The notes beneath the pieces were generated by a model. That model was not told the origin of the DNA. It saw nothing but the letters and a program-made list of their open reading frames with translations, and searched no databases. Positions 1-6,737 of a stretch of DNA of 48,211 nt are shown one piece after another. A program made the position numbers and the translations under genes. Source of the DNA: an uncultured Clostridia bacterium (GTDB taxonomy: Bacteria > Bacillota > Clostridia > Oscillospirales > Ruminococcaceae); the NCBI GenBank assembly GCA_947627045.1, contig CANQUM010000013.1, forward strand, positions 1 to 48,211, written 5' to 3'. Numbering within the stretch: position 1 is the first letter of the stretch; each line of letters begins with the position of its first letter.

Positions 1-76
1 TGCTTATTGCACATACACCGGCAGCACAAAGGTCAAGCAGTATAAGTACACAAGGGAATATGTATTGTTTTTTCAT
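1..76 (-). CDS. Partial small membrane protein of the prophage (C-terminus off the window)
   Basis: An ATG at 76 is preceded by a strong GGAGG ribosome site that overlaps the stop of the upstream methyltransferase gene. The reading frame stays open to the window edge for 25 codons. The visible residues begin MKKQYIFPC and continue as a hydrophobic segment, so this looks like the first membrane span of a short phage protein. Short proteins with this kind of start are common in Clostridia prophages, from memory, but no function is known. It is translated in the same direction as the early phage genes to its right, 14 bases after the methyltransferase. Confidence 0.6.
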   Translation of the reverse strand, partial: MKKQYIFPCVLILLDLCAAGVCAIS

Positions 77-89
77 TATGCCATGCCTC

Positions 90-857
90 CTAAAACAATC
101 TTGTCTGAGCCATTACAGATTGAATACGCTCATTTGCAACATTGAACCATTTTTCGTCTCTCTCAAAGCCTATAAAATTCAATCCTACTTCATAAGCCGC
201 TTCTAAAAATGTACCGCTGCCTACGAACATATCAAGTAATAAATCATCTTTTTTAGCACTTTGCGTAATCATATCAACTGCTATATCCAAACGTTTTTGA
301 GTAGGGTGTTCTGTCCTTTCATTTCCTTGACAAATTGGCTTAATCCAGTAGCTGTGTTTTTGCCCTTTTTCAATGTTCCAATAATGTTTCGCACCGCTTG
401 TTTTTGTAGCAAATATGCAAAACTCTGTACTTGACATATAGCCAACCTTGAACACTTGTGGACAAGGATTGGTTTTACACCATACAAGTGTGCTTCTTAC
501 GTGATACCCTATGTCTTTCAGTATGTATTCTATAAATGACACCTCGTTTTTTGGACACCACATATACATACTTCCGCTTTCCTTTAATTTGCTATATGCC
601 AAAGTAAATACATGATTAATAAACTCAAAATAATCTTTATTATCAGCAAAGAAATCCCAGCCACCAAAATCAAAATTTAATTCTTTAGACCTTTTACCAC
701 GTTTCAATCTTCTATTATCAATTGACGAACGGTCTATTTTTTTGTTTTGACTGATATTATACGGAATATCTGTCATGATAATATCAACAGTATTATCACC
801 TATATTTAAAATTCCTTCCATGCAATCCATATTGTAGAGTTTATTTAGTTCAAGCAT
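90..857 (-). CDS. Site-specific DNA methyltransferase, beta class (prophage)
   Basis: This 255-residue protein should transfer a methyl group from S-adenosylmethionine to an adenine N6 or cytosine N4 in a specific DNA site. The catalytic motif IV appears early as DIPY (residues 30-33, a variant of DPPY) and the SAM-binding motif I follows late as FVGSG (211-215). This order defines the beta group (N6_N4_Mtase family). The length is normal for a solitary phage enzyme with a small recognition domain. No restriction gene lies beside it, so it probably protects phage DNA or modifies its expression. Its start overlaps the end of the 845-1093 gene by 13 bases, which suggests translational coupling. 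The target sequence cannot be read from the protein. Confidence 0.9.
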   Translation of the reverse strand: MLELNKLYNMDCMEGILNIGDNTVDIIMTDIPYNISQNKKIDRSSIDNRRLKRGKRSKELNFDFGGWDFFADNKDYFEFINHVFTLAYSKLKESGSMYMWCPKNEVSFIEYILKDIGYHVRSTLVWCKTNPCPQVFKVGYMSSTEFCIFATKTSGAKHYWNIEKGQKHSYWIKPICQGNERTEHPTQKRLDIAVDMITQSAKKDDLLLDMFVGSGTFLEAAYEVGLNFIGFERDEKWFNVANERIQSVMAQTRLF

Positions 858-1093
858 TTCAATTCTCCTACTTTAACCTTTTGCTCGGTGCTAAGTCTGC
901 AAGGCTCTTTTACATATTTGCAGTTTTCACAGTTGCCTAGCTTTCTGTTACGCTTTATTGATTTATCATTTTCAGAATTAAACTGACGTTTTGTTTTTCC
1001 GAATTTGCAGTTTACACAGTTTGTTTCTTTAAGAGTTGAGCATTTGCCGTTCGTCTTAAAAACGCATACCGTTTGCGTGTATTCTAATTCCAA
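845..1093 (-). CDS. Small cysteine-rich phage protein
   Basis: An 82-residue basic protein with eight cysteines, including CVNC near residue 26 and CENC near residue 55. Spaced CxxC pairs of this kind usually bind zinc, so a nucleic-acid-binding or structural zinc protein is possible. It lies between the RusA-like gene (5 bases away) and the methyltransferase (13-base overlap), so it is part of one leftward early operon. I do not recognise a named family. Functional assignment would be a guess. Confidence 0.65.
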   Translation of the reverse strand: MELEYTQTVCVFKTNGKCSTLKETNCVNCKFGKTKRQFNSENDKSIKRNRKLGNCENCKYVKEPCRLSTEQKVKVGELKCLN

Positions 1094-1098
1094 TACTC

Positions 1099-1461
1099 CT
1101 ACACCTCCTCCAGCACGATCTCAACAAAATTCTCCTTGTCGCGTACAAAGCTGTCTCTAACATCAGTTATGTATTTCTGATTGTCATTTTTAATTATTCC
1201 GGCTTTTCTTAAAGCGTCTAATATGAACTTGTTAGCCGAGTATATGTTATCTATATCACGGCGTTTGTTTTTTTCGTGAAAGGTTATGTGTGCAATACAC
1301 GGCTTATCCGTAGGCTTCATATGTGAATTTTTAATTGACCATAAAAGATCTCTCTCAACATCTCGCTTAAAGCTGTTAGCATAATTTCGGTCTATGTTTA
1401 AAGCTGATATGTATTCGTTTAAGCTAGGCAGCCTGCCTCTGAATATGCACTTGTTATTCAT
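1099..1461 (-). CDS. rusA: RusA-family Holliday junction resolvase (phage)
   Basis: This 120-residue protein matches the RusA endodeoxyribonuclease family, which resolves Holliday junctions and branched phage DNA as a homodimer with magnesium. The family signature is visible as RRDIDNI followed by a helix ending KAGIIKND. The acidic residues D69, D71 and D93 fit the conserved catalytic aspartates. Length equals that of E. coli RusA (about 120). It overlaps the upstream replication gene by four bases (ATGA type), the usual order for siphophage early regions in Firmicutes. Confidence 0.9.
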   Translation of the reverse strand: MNNKCIFRGRLPSLNEYISALNIDRNYANSFKRDVERDLLWSIKNSHMKPTDKPCIAHITFHEKNKRRDIDNIYSANKFILDALRKAGIIKNDNQKYITDVRDSFVRDKENFVEIVLEEV

Positions 1462-2318
1462 TGACCTTTGCCTCCGATCTTTGGAATATGATTCATAGTA
1501 AAGTTTTCAAACTCGTCTAAGTCGTAAGAGTGTTCAGACTTATCTTTGACCTTGCCTGATTTCATATCACGGTTATACCAGTTGCGAATAGTTGCATAGT
1601 GAGATTTATATTTCGCTCCTTTGCTCTCAATATATCCGCTTAGTCTTTCTATATATCCCTGATAATCGCTTATCTGGCTTTTGAGCTTTTCAACTTCTTC
1701 ATCAGTTAGCAGAACATTGTTATATTCACCGTATTTATGCTTTACCGGTTTAGGCGAGCGTGCAGAGCCGAAAGGCTCTTTTACTCTCTCTACTCTACTT
1801 TCCTTTACTTTACTTTTCTCTACTTTACTTTGTTCAGAAATGTAAGCATTTTTTTGATTTATGTATACATTTTCGCTTAAAATGTCAACATTTTTGTAAT
1901 TTGTGGCACACTTTATTAAGAGGTATGCTTTTTTGACTTCAACTTTTTTACGGCGGCTGACTGCCTCCAAGTACCTTTCCTGAATACCCTTTGATGTCAG
2001 GATCTTGTACTTTTCATAAAGTTTTCCGTCAAATATACCTCTTTTGATTGAAGCCTCCACTATTTCAGAAACGGCATTGCAACCCAAGCCTATCTTTTTG
2101 CTGAACAGCAATGCAACCTCATTTGTCCATTCACAGTAGTAACCTTGCCCTGCGTATATCTTCTGCAAGAGCTTAACGACTACCGCAAATCCTGTCAGTC
2201 CAAATTCTGCCTCAATCAATTCAAACTTATCATCAAGCTGACAATCAAGCGGAAAGTATTCTATTCCGCTTTTCACTTGCTCACTCCTTTGTAAAAAGAT
2301 TTCACTATTACTTCCCAT
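1458..2318 (-). CDS. Phage replication protein with Lin1244/Lin1753-type N-terminal domain
   Basis: A 286-residue protein. Residues of about 15-120 match the DUF4373 (Lin1244/Lin1753-like) winged-helix region found in phage replication initiators: GIEYFPLD, then FGLTGFAVVVKLLQKIY, then a segment ending in a basic helix. The middle (about 145-195) is low complexity and rich in Lys, Val and Ser. The C-terminal part (about 200-275) looks like the DnaD-like tail that contacts host replication proteins. It is expected to help load the replication machinery at the phage origin. It stands first in the segment 1458-90, after a 166-base gap that holds inverted repeats. Confidence 0.8.
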   Translation of the reverse strand: MGSNSEIFLQRSEQVKSGIEYFPLDCQLDDKFELIEAEFGLTGFAVVVKLLQKIYAGQGYYCEWTNEVALLFSKKIGLGCNAVSEIVEASIKRGIFDGKLYEKYKILTSKGIQERYLEAVSRRKKVEVKKAYLLIKCATNYKNVDILSENVYINQKNAYISEQSKVEKSKVKESRVERVKEPFGSARSPKPVKHKYGEYNNVLLTDEEVEKLKSQISDYQGYIERLSGYIESKGAKYKSHYATIRNWYNRDMKSGKVKDKSEHSYDLDEFENFTMNHIPKIGGKGQ

Positions 2319-2484
2319 AAGGGATAAAGTTGCACGAAAGAGTGCAACACAACGGTGACAATTTACTGCCGGTTCGCCGATCTTGCCTCTTGTACTTATG
2401 TACTAATCCGCCGTTGCACATAGATATACATTTAATCAATTAATAATAGGCGGAAGAGCCACCGGCGGCTCGCCGGTCTTGTCT
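2319..2484. repeat. Intergenic gap with a REP-like hairpin and a degenerate half copy
   Basis: No gene is visible here. At 2461-2477 there is a perfect 7-bp hairpin ACCGGCG-gct-CGCCGGT embedded in AGAGCC...TTGTCTCT. Around 2369-2388 there is a partial second copy (CGCCGATCTTGCCTCT). A related hairpin with compensated base changes lies at 14113-14129 and another at 9417-9431. An AT-rich tract (AATCAATTAATAAT) sits beside it, as it does near the 14.1-kb copy. It may act as a transcription terminator or be a dispersed palindromic repeat. Confidence 0.6.
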
Positions 2485-3177
2485 CTAAAACGGAACTTCT
2501 CCATCCGAAATTACAACCTCAAAATCATCTATGTCAATATCCTTATCTGATCCGATGTTTTGTGCTTGGGTAACTGTTTGCTGTGTTTCCTGCTGTTTAG
2601 GCTCGCCTGTAAATGATACGTTATCTACAATAACTTCAGTTACATAGTGCTTTACTCCGTTTTTGTCATCGTAATTTCTTGTCTGAATGTTTCCTTCAAT
2701 TGCTATCATTCTGCCCTTTGCAAAATACTTGTGGATAAACTCGGCTGTTTTTGCCTTTTGTTCTTCTATAGCCTTGTGCCGGTCGGTTACTGCTGTAACA
2801 GCCTGCGAAACATTCATGCTCTTTTTATACTTGAAAAGCATTTCATCACTATATTCCTGAGTTTCTATCAGCTTTATGTCGTCTGATATTTTATCAATAC
2901 TTTCCTTTACCTTATCCTTAAGGCTTTTCAGGCTTGCTGACAGTGTAACCTTTATGCCTAGTTTATCAAGGCTTACAAAGTCAACGCTCTTGCTTTGGGC
3001 ATACTCATCAAAATACACCTTAACCTTTTCGGCTTTAACTGTCAGAAGTTCATTTTCTACAGCGCTTATTTTTTCTTTTAATTCAGCATCTGCATTTTTA
3101 AAAGGCTCTGAAATTGCTTCTTTATACGCATTTTCAAACTCATCATAAAGCTCAACACTGTTGCTGCTCTTTGTCTT
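2485..3177 (-). pseudogene. Chimeric remnant: DUF1351 protein fused to the C-terminal half of single-strand DNA-binding protein
   Basis: The frame opens right after a TGA at 3178-3180. The only usual start in it is a GTG at 3018 (177 codons) without a clear ribosome site, so the N-terminus is probably lost. Codons from 3177 down to about 2750 read as the DUF1351 phage family, ending near VTAVTDRHKAIEEQ. The frame then switches without a break into the second half of an OB-fold SSB: TAEFIHKYF, the GxIQTR strand, and a disordered tail ending in the acidic DGEVPF tip that binds partner proteins. A full SSB has about 60 more N-terminal residues. One internal deletion that also removed whatever lay between the two genes (often a recombinase) would explain it. 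It may still be translated as a fusion. Confidence 0.75.
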
Positions 3178-3398
3178 TCATCGCTGTTTGCTGCATTCTC
3201 TAATGCTAGTCTGCGGATCGTTTTTGTTATTGCCTCTGCCTCATTTTCGGCACACCTTGAACAAATTACATTGTCATATATTGAATCGTTATGAATGTCC
3301 TCAAATATTTCTCCGCATTCTTCACATCGAGCAGCTTCTCCGCTTTCGATAAGCTCAGCTTCATACTCTCTTTGTTTTTCTGATACTAGGTAGTTCAT
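3078..3398 (-). CDS. Small zinc-ribbon phage protein, C-terminus out of frame with the DUF1351 remnant
   Basis: A 106-residue frame. Residues 24-50 contain CEEC and CSRC pairs about 20 residues apart, a likely zinc ribbon. Residues after about 77 (from AATVLSF) run through the same DNA that reads as sensible DUF1351 protein in another frame, so this tail is probably artificial, created when the junction formed near 3180. The start overlaps the 3395-3730 gene by four bases. I do not recognise a family for the N-terminal part. Confidence 0.5.
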   Translation of the reverse strand: MNYLVSEKQREYEAELIESGEAARCEECGEIFEDIHNDSIYDNVICSRCAENEAEAITKTIRRLALENAANSDERQRAATVLSFMMSLKMRIKKQFQSLLKMQMLN

Positions 3399-3730
3399 TT
3401 CTTTTCATCCTCAAACAGTTTATTCGCCTTTTTTAATAGAGCGTGTGCTCCGCCCATTTTCCATAACTCCTGTTCTTTCTCAGGAAGATAACCAACGTAG
3501 CTTGTTAAAATCCTAGCAGCCACATTAATTACCTCTTGACATTCCTTTAATTTGGTGTTATCATTATCAATAGAGTTATTCTTTGATGAGTCCTTGTCGG
3601 CTTGTTCCGGTTGGGGCTCTTTTTCTTTTTCTAGGGCTAAGATTGCCATTAGGATAGCTTCTGTACTTGCCGGCACTCCCATCATACTTCGCTGTCGCCT
3701 CAACTCTTTAATTGCTTCTTCTACTGTCAT
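3395..3730 (-). CDS. Hypothetical phage protein
   Basis: A 111-residue hydrophilic protein. The first 35 residues form a predicted helix (MTVEEAIKELRRQRSM), as in small phage proteins often found in early operons. A Lys/Glu/Asn/Asp-rich linker (about 36-58) separates it from a helical C-terminal half. It abuts the 3731-4057 gene directly and overlaps the following gene by ATGA, so it is co-translated. No enzymatic motif is visible. Confidence 0.6.
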   Translation of the reverse strand: MTVEEAIKELRRQRSMMGVPASTEAILMAILALEKEKEPQPEQADKDSSKNNSIDNDNTKLKECQEVINVAARILTSYVGYLPEKEQELWKMGGAHALLKKANKLFEDEKK

Positions 3731-4057
3731 TTACTCTTCCTCACTTTCTGATTCTGCTTTTAGCCAGTCTTTTAATGCGGCTATGCAATCAAAAGGCGCA
3801 TATGTGCAATATCCGTTTTTATCAGAAAAAAGACACATTGTTTTGCAATCTACACCAGCTGTATTAAATAAAGTTCTTGCCATCTCGTCGAGTTCTAAAG
3901 ACTTTAAATTTCTGTAGTTCGTTCTTACTTCGATACATTGCCTACATTGCTCTTCTAGCCAGTCTTTAATTTGACGAGGATTATCTTCAAAGCTATCTGC
4001 TAAGAACTCTGCCATCTTATCAAGACTCAAGGATTTTATTTTTTCGTAGTTTGTCAT
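3731..4057 (-). CDS. Hypothetical phage protein with an internally duplicated domain
   Basis: A 108-residue protein made of two copies of one module. Copy 1 (residues 2-36) reads TNYEKIKSLSLDKMAEFL ... KDWLEEQ. Copy 2 (46-102) reads TNYRNLKSLELDEMARTL ... KDWLKAE. Copy 2 contains four cysteines (C70, C74, C83, C90) that could hold a metal, while copy 1 has lost that middle part. Single-copy versions are common in Clostridia phages, from memory, with unknown function. Its upstream end overlaps the small 4020-4196 gene. Confidence 0.65.
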   Translation of the reverse strand: MTNYEKIKSLSLDKMAEFLADSFEDNPRQIKDWLEEQCRQCIEVRTNYRNLKSLELDEMARTLFNTAGVDCKTMCLFSDKNGYCTYAPFDCIAALKDWLKAESESEEE

Positions 4058-4196
4058 TTGACTTTTCCTCCATTTCCTTGCCTTGTACGGTCTCCGTGCA
4101 GGGCGGTTTTTCTTTTAAGCATTTCTGCATTGCTTCGTTTATCTCGTTTAAACTTCTCTGATACTGTTCTTGGTATGTCATTGAGTAGCCTCTCAT
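4020..4196 (-). CDS. Very small phage protein (58 residues) overlapping its neighbours
   Basis: This short frame begins with an ATG at 4196 that overlaps the TGA of the 4193-4459 gene (ATGA coupling) and ends with TGA at 4020-4022, 38 bases inside the next gene. The protein starts MRGYSMTYQEQYQ and is hydrophilic, with two cysteines near the middle. An in-frame ATG five codons on is another possible start. The gap between 4058 and 4192 would otherwise be empty in a tightly packed operon, which supports a real gene. Function unknown. Confidence 0.5.
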   Translation of the reverse strand: MRGYSMTYQEQYQRSLNEINEAMQKCLKEKPPCTETVQGKEMEEKSNDKLRKNKILES

Positions 4197-4459
4197 TCGT
4201 CGTTAGCAGTTTCTCGGTCATATTCTTCTTTAGTAATCAACTTGACATCTTCAATATTGATTCCTAGTTTTTTTGCAACACGAGCCATTTGATTTTGTAT
4301 ATCGGATTTATCAAAAATCTTATCAAACAGTTCATCAGGAAGCCTTAAACCGCTATATACTGCACTCACATATCCGATTGAGCCTTCACCGCCGAACATC
4401 TCATTATCCTTAACTTCAAAATACAAAGTAGCGTCTAATTTTACTAACTGATTATTCAT
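4193..4459 (-). CDS. Hypothetical phage protein
   Basis: An 88-residue protein with no membrane segment. Residues 8-40 look like beta structure (LDATLYFEVKDNEMFGG) and the rest like helices. A four-base ATGA overlap joins it to the membrane-protein gene upstream, so it belongs to the early operon. Not recognised. Confidence 0.55.
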   Translation of the reverse strand: MNNQLVKLDATLYFEVKDNEMFGGEGSIGYVSAVYSGLRLPDELFDKIFDKSDIQNQMARVAKKLGINIEDVKLITKEEYDRETANDE

Positions 4460-4671
4460 TTCTCTACCTCCATTCCTTTTACTTCTATGCTCTTTTGCTC
4501 TTTCGACTTAACCGTAATAACTTCGTATGGCTCTTGCAGTAATGCTCCTGTAAAGTATGATATTATTGCTATTACCATACACATCAAAAATGTGCTTCTT
4601 GTTATTCCTGCTACTATTAACAAAGCAAAAAAGCATATCACTCCTAATACCATCTTTGTTTTGTCAGTCAT
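4456..4671 (-). CDS. Small phage membrane protein with two predicted spans
   Basis: A 71-residue protein. Residues 7-23 and 27-44 are hydrophobic and likely form a membrane hairpin. The C-terminus is charged (KSKEQKSIEVKG). The start is backed by an AAGGAGG ribosome site 8 bases upstream. It overlaps the end of the frame-corrected 4664-5016 gene. No function can be given. Confidence 0.6.
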   Translation of the reverse strand: MTDKTKMVLGVICFFALLIVAGITRSTFLMCMVIAIISYFTGALLQEPYEVITVKSKEQKSIEVKGMEVEK

Positions 4672-5016
4672 GGTGTTCCTCCTTATCTGCTTCTACAAAC
4701 TTGTTGTTCTCTAACTTGCTTACTTTAGTTTTATAAGACGGTACAGTGAAAAGCGTTTTCTTTTGCATAATATTGAGTAGTTTCTGATTAGATAGTAATT
4801 CTTAAAAATATGAACGGTTTTGAAACCATAATTAATGAATCGTTCGAGATGTTTTTGATCAACGGTGAATATTCCGAACTTTCTTTGCTTTTTATTTGCG
4901 AAATAATCTGCCCAGCGTATTAATGTCTTTGGAAAGAATACTTTCAATGTCATTATTATGCTGTAGAAGATTAATACTACTAAACCTATCATCACTATTG
5001 CTGTCAGTGTTGGCAT
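4664..5016 (-). pseudogene. Small membrane-protein gene with a frameshift near 4801
   Basis: The open frame from 5016 (AAGGAGG site upstream) has an N-terminal membrane span (MPTLTAIVMIGLVVLIFYS) and is plausible to about residue 72. It then becomes an unlikely Arg/Tyr-rich tail ending at 4720. If one A is restored in the TTTTTAAG run at about 4801-4804, the frame continues as ELLSNQKLLNIMQKKT and on to KLENNKFVEADKEEHH, stopping at 4664 with a short overlap of the next gene's start, as is normal in this operon. I therefore call it a one-base deletion. A sequencing error is the alternative. No slippery heptamer for programmed frameshifting is present. Confidence 0.6.
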
Positions 5017-5029
5017 TTGGTGTTCCTCC

Positions 5030-5305
5030 TTAACTTATTTTTCTACGTGGTACACTGAAATACTTAATAACTGCACTTATCTCAGCCACTTTCTCTTTGC
5101 CAAAATCACAGCTAGGAAAGTCAGGTCTATTGTAAAGATTTTGAACAGTAGGTAAGCTCCAGCCTGTTAATTCTGCCATTTCACGAATACCGATAAACCT
5201 CAACAACTTAGTGTTCTCGGAAAGTTGCTTTTGCAAGGTCAATAGTTCTTTAAACTTTTCAAGTTCCTTGTCTAAATCGTAATCTGGCTCAATTCCTATT
5301 CTCAT
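5030..5305 (-). CDS. Excisionase-like / HTH DNA-binding protein of the prophage
   Basis: A 91-residue protein. The start at 5305 (MRIGIEPDYDL) is chosen because GAGGAGGTGA lies 5 bases upstream, although the frame is open for 21 more codons. Residues 15-45 form a charged helix. Residues 50-85 contain a MerR/Xis-type helix-turn-helix (IREMAELTGWSLPTVQNL) followed by a wing ending in PRRK. Small proteins of this type bind DNA near early promoters or assist excision. It is the first gene of the leftward early operon (5305 to the left edge). Confidence 0.7.
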   Translation of the reverse strand: MRIGIEPDYDLDKELEKFKELLTLQKQLSENTKLLRFIGIREMAELTGWSLPTVQNLYNRPDFPSCDFGKEKVAEISAVIKYFSVPRRKIS

Positions 5306-5437
5306 TTTTATCACCTCCTCGCTTATTTGTTTTCTTGCCTTTCCGTTCTGCGATACTGAAAAGGACAAAAAAGATAATAGTTGAAAGAATTGTGGTTATA
5401 ATTTTTCACACCTCTTTTCTATTAATGTAAAAAAATA

Positions 5438-5467
5438 TTGACAAAAGTTAGCATAATGTGATACATT
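5438..5467 (+). promoter_or_regulatory. Promoter of the structured RNA
   Basis: TTGACA at 5438-5443 and TACATT at 5462-5467 are separated by 18 bases. A TG one base before the -10 box makes it an extended -10 promoter. It points right, away from the excisionase-like gene and antisense to the early operon between the Cro-like and excisionase-like genes. Confidence 0.6.
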
Positions 5468-5473
5468 GTATAT

Positions 5474-5805
5474 GCCTTATGGCAATTTCTAAAAAAGGAG
5501 GTCTTTATATTGACCAAACTTTTGATTTTGCCTGTTCCTGAAATATAAACACATCTATATGGTGTGTTTATATTGTCAATGCATAAGGGCATTGTTAAGT
5601 GCTGAACTAAAACAGCCTAAGTGAGACGGCTTGTGATAGAAACAGCTAGAGTCATTGGCTGTGAGATTTTTATATTGATATCCAGAGGTGCTGACCTCGT
5701 AAAAAAAGCGTAATGATGTTGTATAAAAATCTCTGCAACAAGTTTCAGGTAAATAAATTTGGGGAAAGAACATTCAAAATGACTCTTTGGATGTTTTTTC
5801 TTGTT
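5474..5805 (+). ncRNA. Candidate structured RNA with a 12-codon leader peptide
   Basis: Downstream of the 5438 promoter there is no long ORF. There is a strong AAGGAGG site (5496-5502) and a TTG-start mini-ORF 5510-5548 encoding (M)TKLLILPVPEI. Five closely packed hairpins follow: a perfect 11-bp stem 5543-5553/5563-5573; a perfect 6-bp stem 5577-5582/5589-5594; 4-bp 5614-5617/5628-5631; 5-bp 5642-5646/5658-5662; and a perfect 12-bp stem 5663-5674/5722-5733 that encloses a 5-bp hairpin 5685-5689/5694-5698. The unit ends in a terminator at 5769-5799. I do not recognise a known RNA family. It may be an antisense regulator of the leftward early transcript. Confidence 0.5.
5769..5805 (+). terminator. 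Intrinsic terminator of the structured RNA
   Basis: A 10-bp stem with one G-U pair (AACATTCAAA 5769-5778 with TTTGGATGTT 5786-5795, 7-base loop) is followed by TTTTTTCTTGTTTTT. It ends just before the stop codon of the opposing Cro-like gene. Confidence 0.7.
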
Positions 5806-5817
5806 TTTAATGTAGAC

Positions 5818-6033
5818 TTAAATGTCTACATAGTCGGCAAAAAAAATATTGTCTCTTTCTTCACTTGTAAGATGAAGAATATCAGCAAGCTTCTTAACTT
5901 CAGATGCTTTAAAGTCTTTTTTTCCAGACAACTTGTTATACAATCCTTGTCTTGTTAATCCAAGCAACTCGGCAATATCACTTTTAGATATGTTGCTAGA
6001 ATTAATTTTATCTAATAACAATGTAGCATTCAT
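5818..6033 (-). CDS. Cro-like HTH regulator of the prophage
   Basis: A 71-residue protein. The start at 6033 (MNATLLLDKIN) is chosen over the longer frame because AGGAGGTGAT lies 4-5 bases upstream. Residues 13-45 form a helix-turn-helix (ISKSDIAELLGLTRQGLYNKL) of the XRE/Cro type, and the C-terminal helix ends in FFADYVDI. It diverges from the CI-like repressor across an operator-rich gap, the standard layout of a lysis/lysogeny switch. It likely binds the operators at 6090-6210 to turn down the repressor promoter. Confidence 0.75.
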   Translation of the reverse strand: MNATLLLDKINSSNISKSDIAELLGLTRQGLYNKLSGKKDFKASEVKKLADILHLTSEERDNIFFADYVDI

Positions 6034-6079
6034 TTTATCACCTCCTGTTGGTATATCCAAATTTATCTACCGTGTTTTT

Positions 6080-6108
6080 ATTTTACAACTTGTAGGCAAA
6101 TTTGTCAA
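6080..6108 (-). promoter_or_regulatory. Early promoter (PR-like) of the Cro-like gene
   Basis: On the minus strand TTGACA (6103-6108) and TAAAAT (6080-6085) are 17 bases apart. The palindrome TGTNGNCAAATTTGNCNACA (about 6091-6110) covers the -35 box and spacer, as expected for a repressor operator. Confidence 0.75.
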
Positions 6109-6192
6109 CATTATTTTACGAAAATATTGCACAAATTTTTGTAGTCTTTTTTGTCTACAATGACAAAAATATTTTACTTGCGTAAATTTTTG
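6109..6192. promoter_or_regulatory. Operator cluster between Cro-like and CI-like genes
   Basis: The gap holds several dyads: TTGTAG-N10-CTACAA at about 6139-6163, TTTAC-TTGC-GTAAA near 6172-6187, and TGTTGACATTTATGACAACA at 6191-6210. They share TGTNG/CNACA half sites with the dyad over the early promoter. This is the pattern of a phage immunity region with three or more operators. Exact binding sites are inferred. Confidence 0.6.
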
Positions 6193-6221
6193 TTGACATT
6201 TATGACAACATGTTGTATAAT
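6193..6221 (+). promoter_or_regulatory. Repressor maintenance promoter
   Basis: A perfect consensus: TTGACA at 6193-6198, a 17-base spacer and TATAAT at 6216-6221, 24 bases upstream of the repressor ATG. The -35 box lies inside the dyad at 6191-6210, so the repressor or Cro-like protein could control it. Confidence 0.85.
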
Positions 6222-6244
6222 TATGAAATGGAAGGTGTTAACAA

Positions 6245-6730
6245 ATGACGGTTGGTGAAAGAATTAGAGAAGCAAGATTAAAAAAAGGATATTCACAATC
6301 TGAACTAGCAAAATTGTTAGGATATAAATCACGCTCATCAATTAATAAGATAGAAGTTGATGGTAGGGACATTCCAAGAAGTAGTATTGTTCAGTTTGCA
6401 AAAATTCTTGGAGTAACACCATCGTTTCTTATGGGCTGGGAAGATGATGATAAACAAGCTAATAAAGTTAATACTTTAGGTAAGTTAGAAATATCGCCTC
6501 ACGAAATACAGCTTGTATTGTCCTACAGAAATAAACCTGAGTTACAGCAAGTGATTGATAAGTTGTTAGATATTGAAAATGACAAACAAAATTTAAAAAA
6601 AAATAAGTTAGTTACTGTATATAAAGCTGCTCGTAGTGAAAATAACAAAGAGCAAGATGGCTATATTCAAATTACACAGGAACAGATTGATAGTCTCATA
6701 AATGCGCCTGAAACTGACGACGATTTTTAA
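6245..6730 (+). CDS. CI-like phage repressor (XRE family)
   Basis: A 161-residue protein with an N-terminal XRE helix-turn-helix at about residues 4-60 (GERIREARLKKGYSQSELAKLLG ending near FLMGWED). The remainder is a hydrophilic helical tail. It lacks the serine-lysine self-cleavage domain of lambda CI, so induction probably works another way. It is the rightward gene of the immunity region, with a GGAAGGTG site 7 bases before ATG, and should hold the leftward early promoter shut in the lysogen. A candidate antisense RNA begins just downstream of it. Confidence 0.85.
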   Translation: MTVGERIREARLKKGYSQSELAKLLGYKSRSSINKIEVDGRDIPRSSIVQFAKILGVTPSFLMGWEDDDKQANKVNTLGKLEISPHEIQLVLSYRNKPELQQVIDKLLDIENDKQNLKKNKLVTVYKAARSENNKEQDGYIQITQEQIDSLINAPETDDDF

Positions 6731-6737
6731 ATATAAT

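Noticed and set aside
4795-4810. Programmed -1 frameshifting at the TTTTTAAG run
   Set aside because: In the existing frame the slip would place TAA in the ribosomal A site, so it cannot give the extended product; a one-base deletion fits better.
5576-5773. 65-codon minus-strand frame in the structured RNA region
   Set aside because: No ribosome site, unlikely composition, and it covers the paired stems of the RNA candidate.
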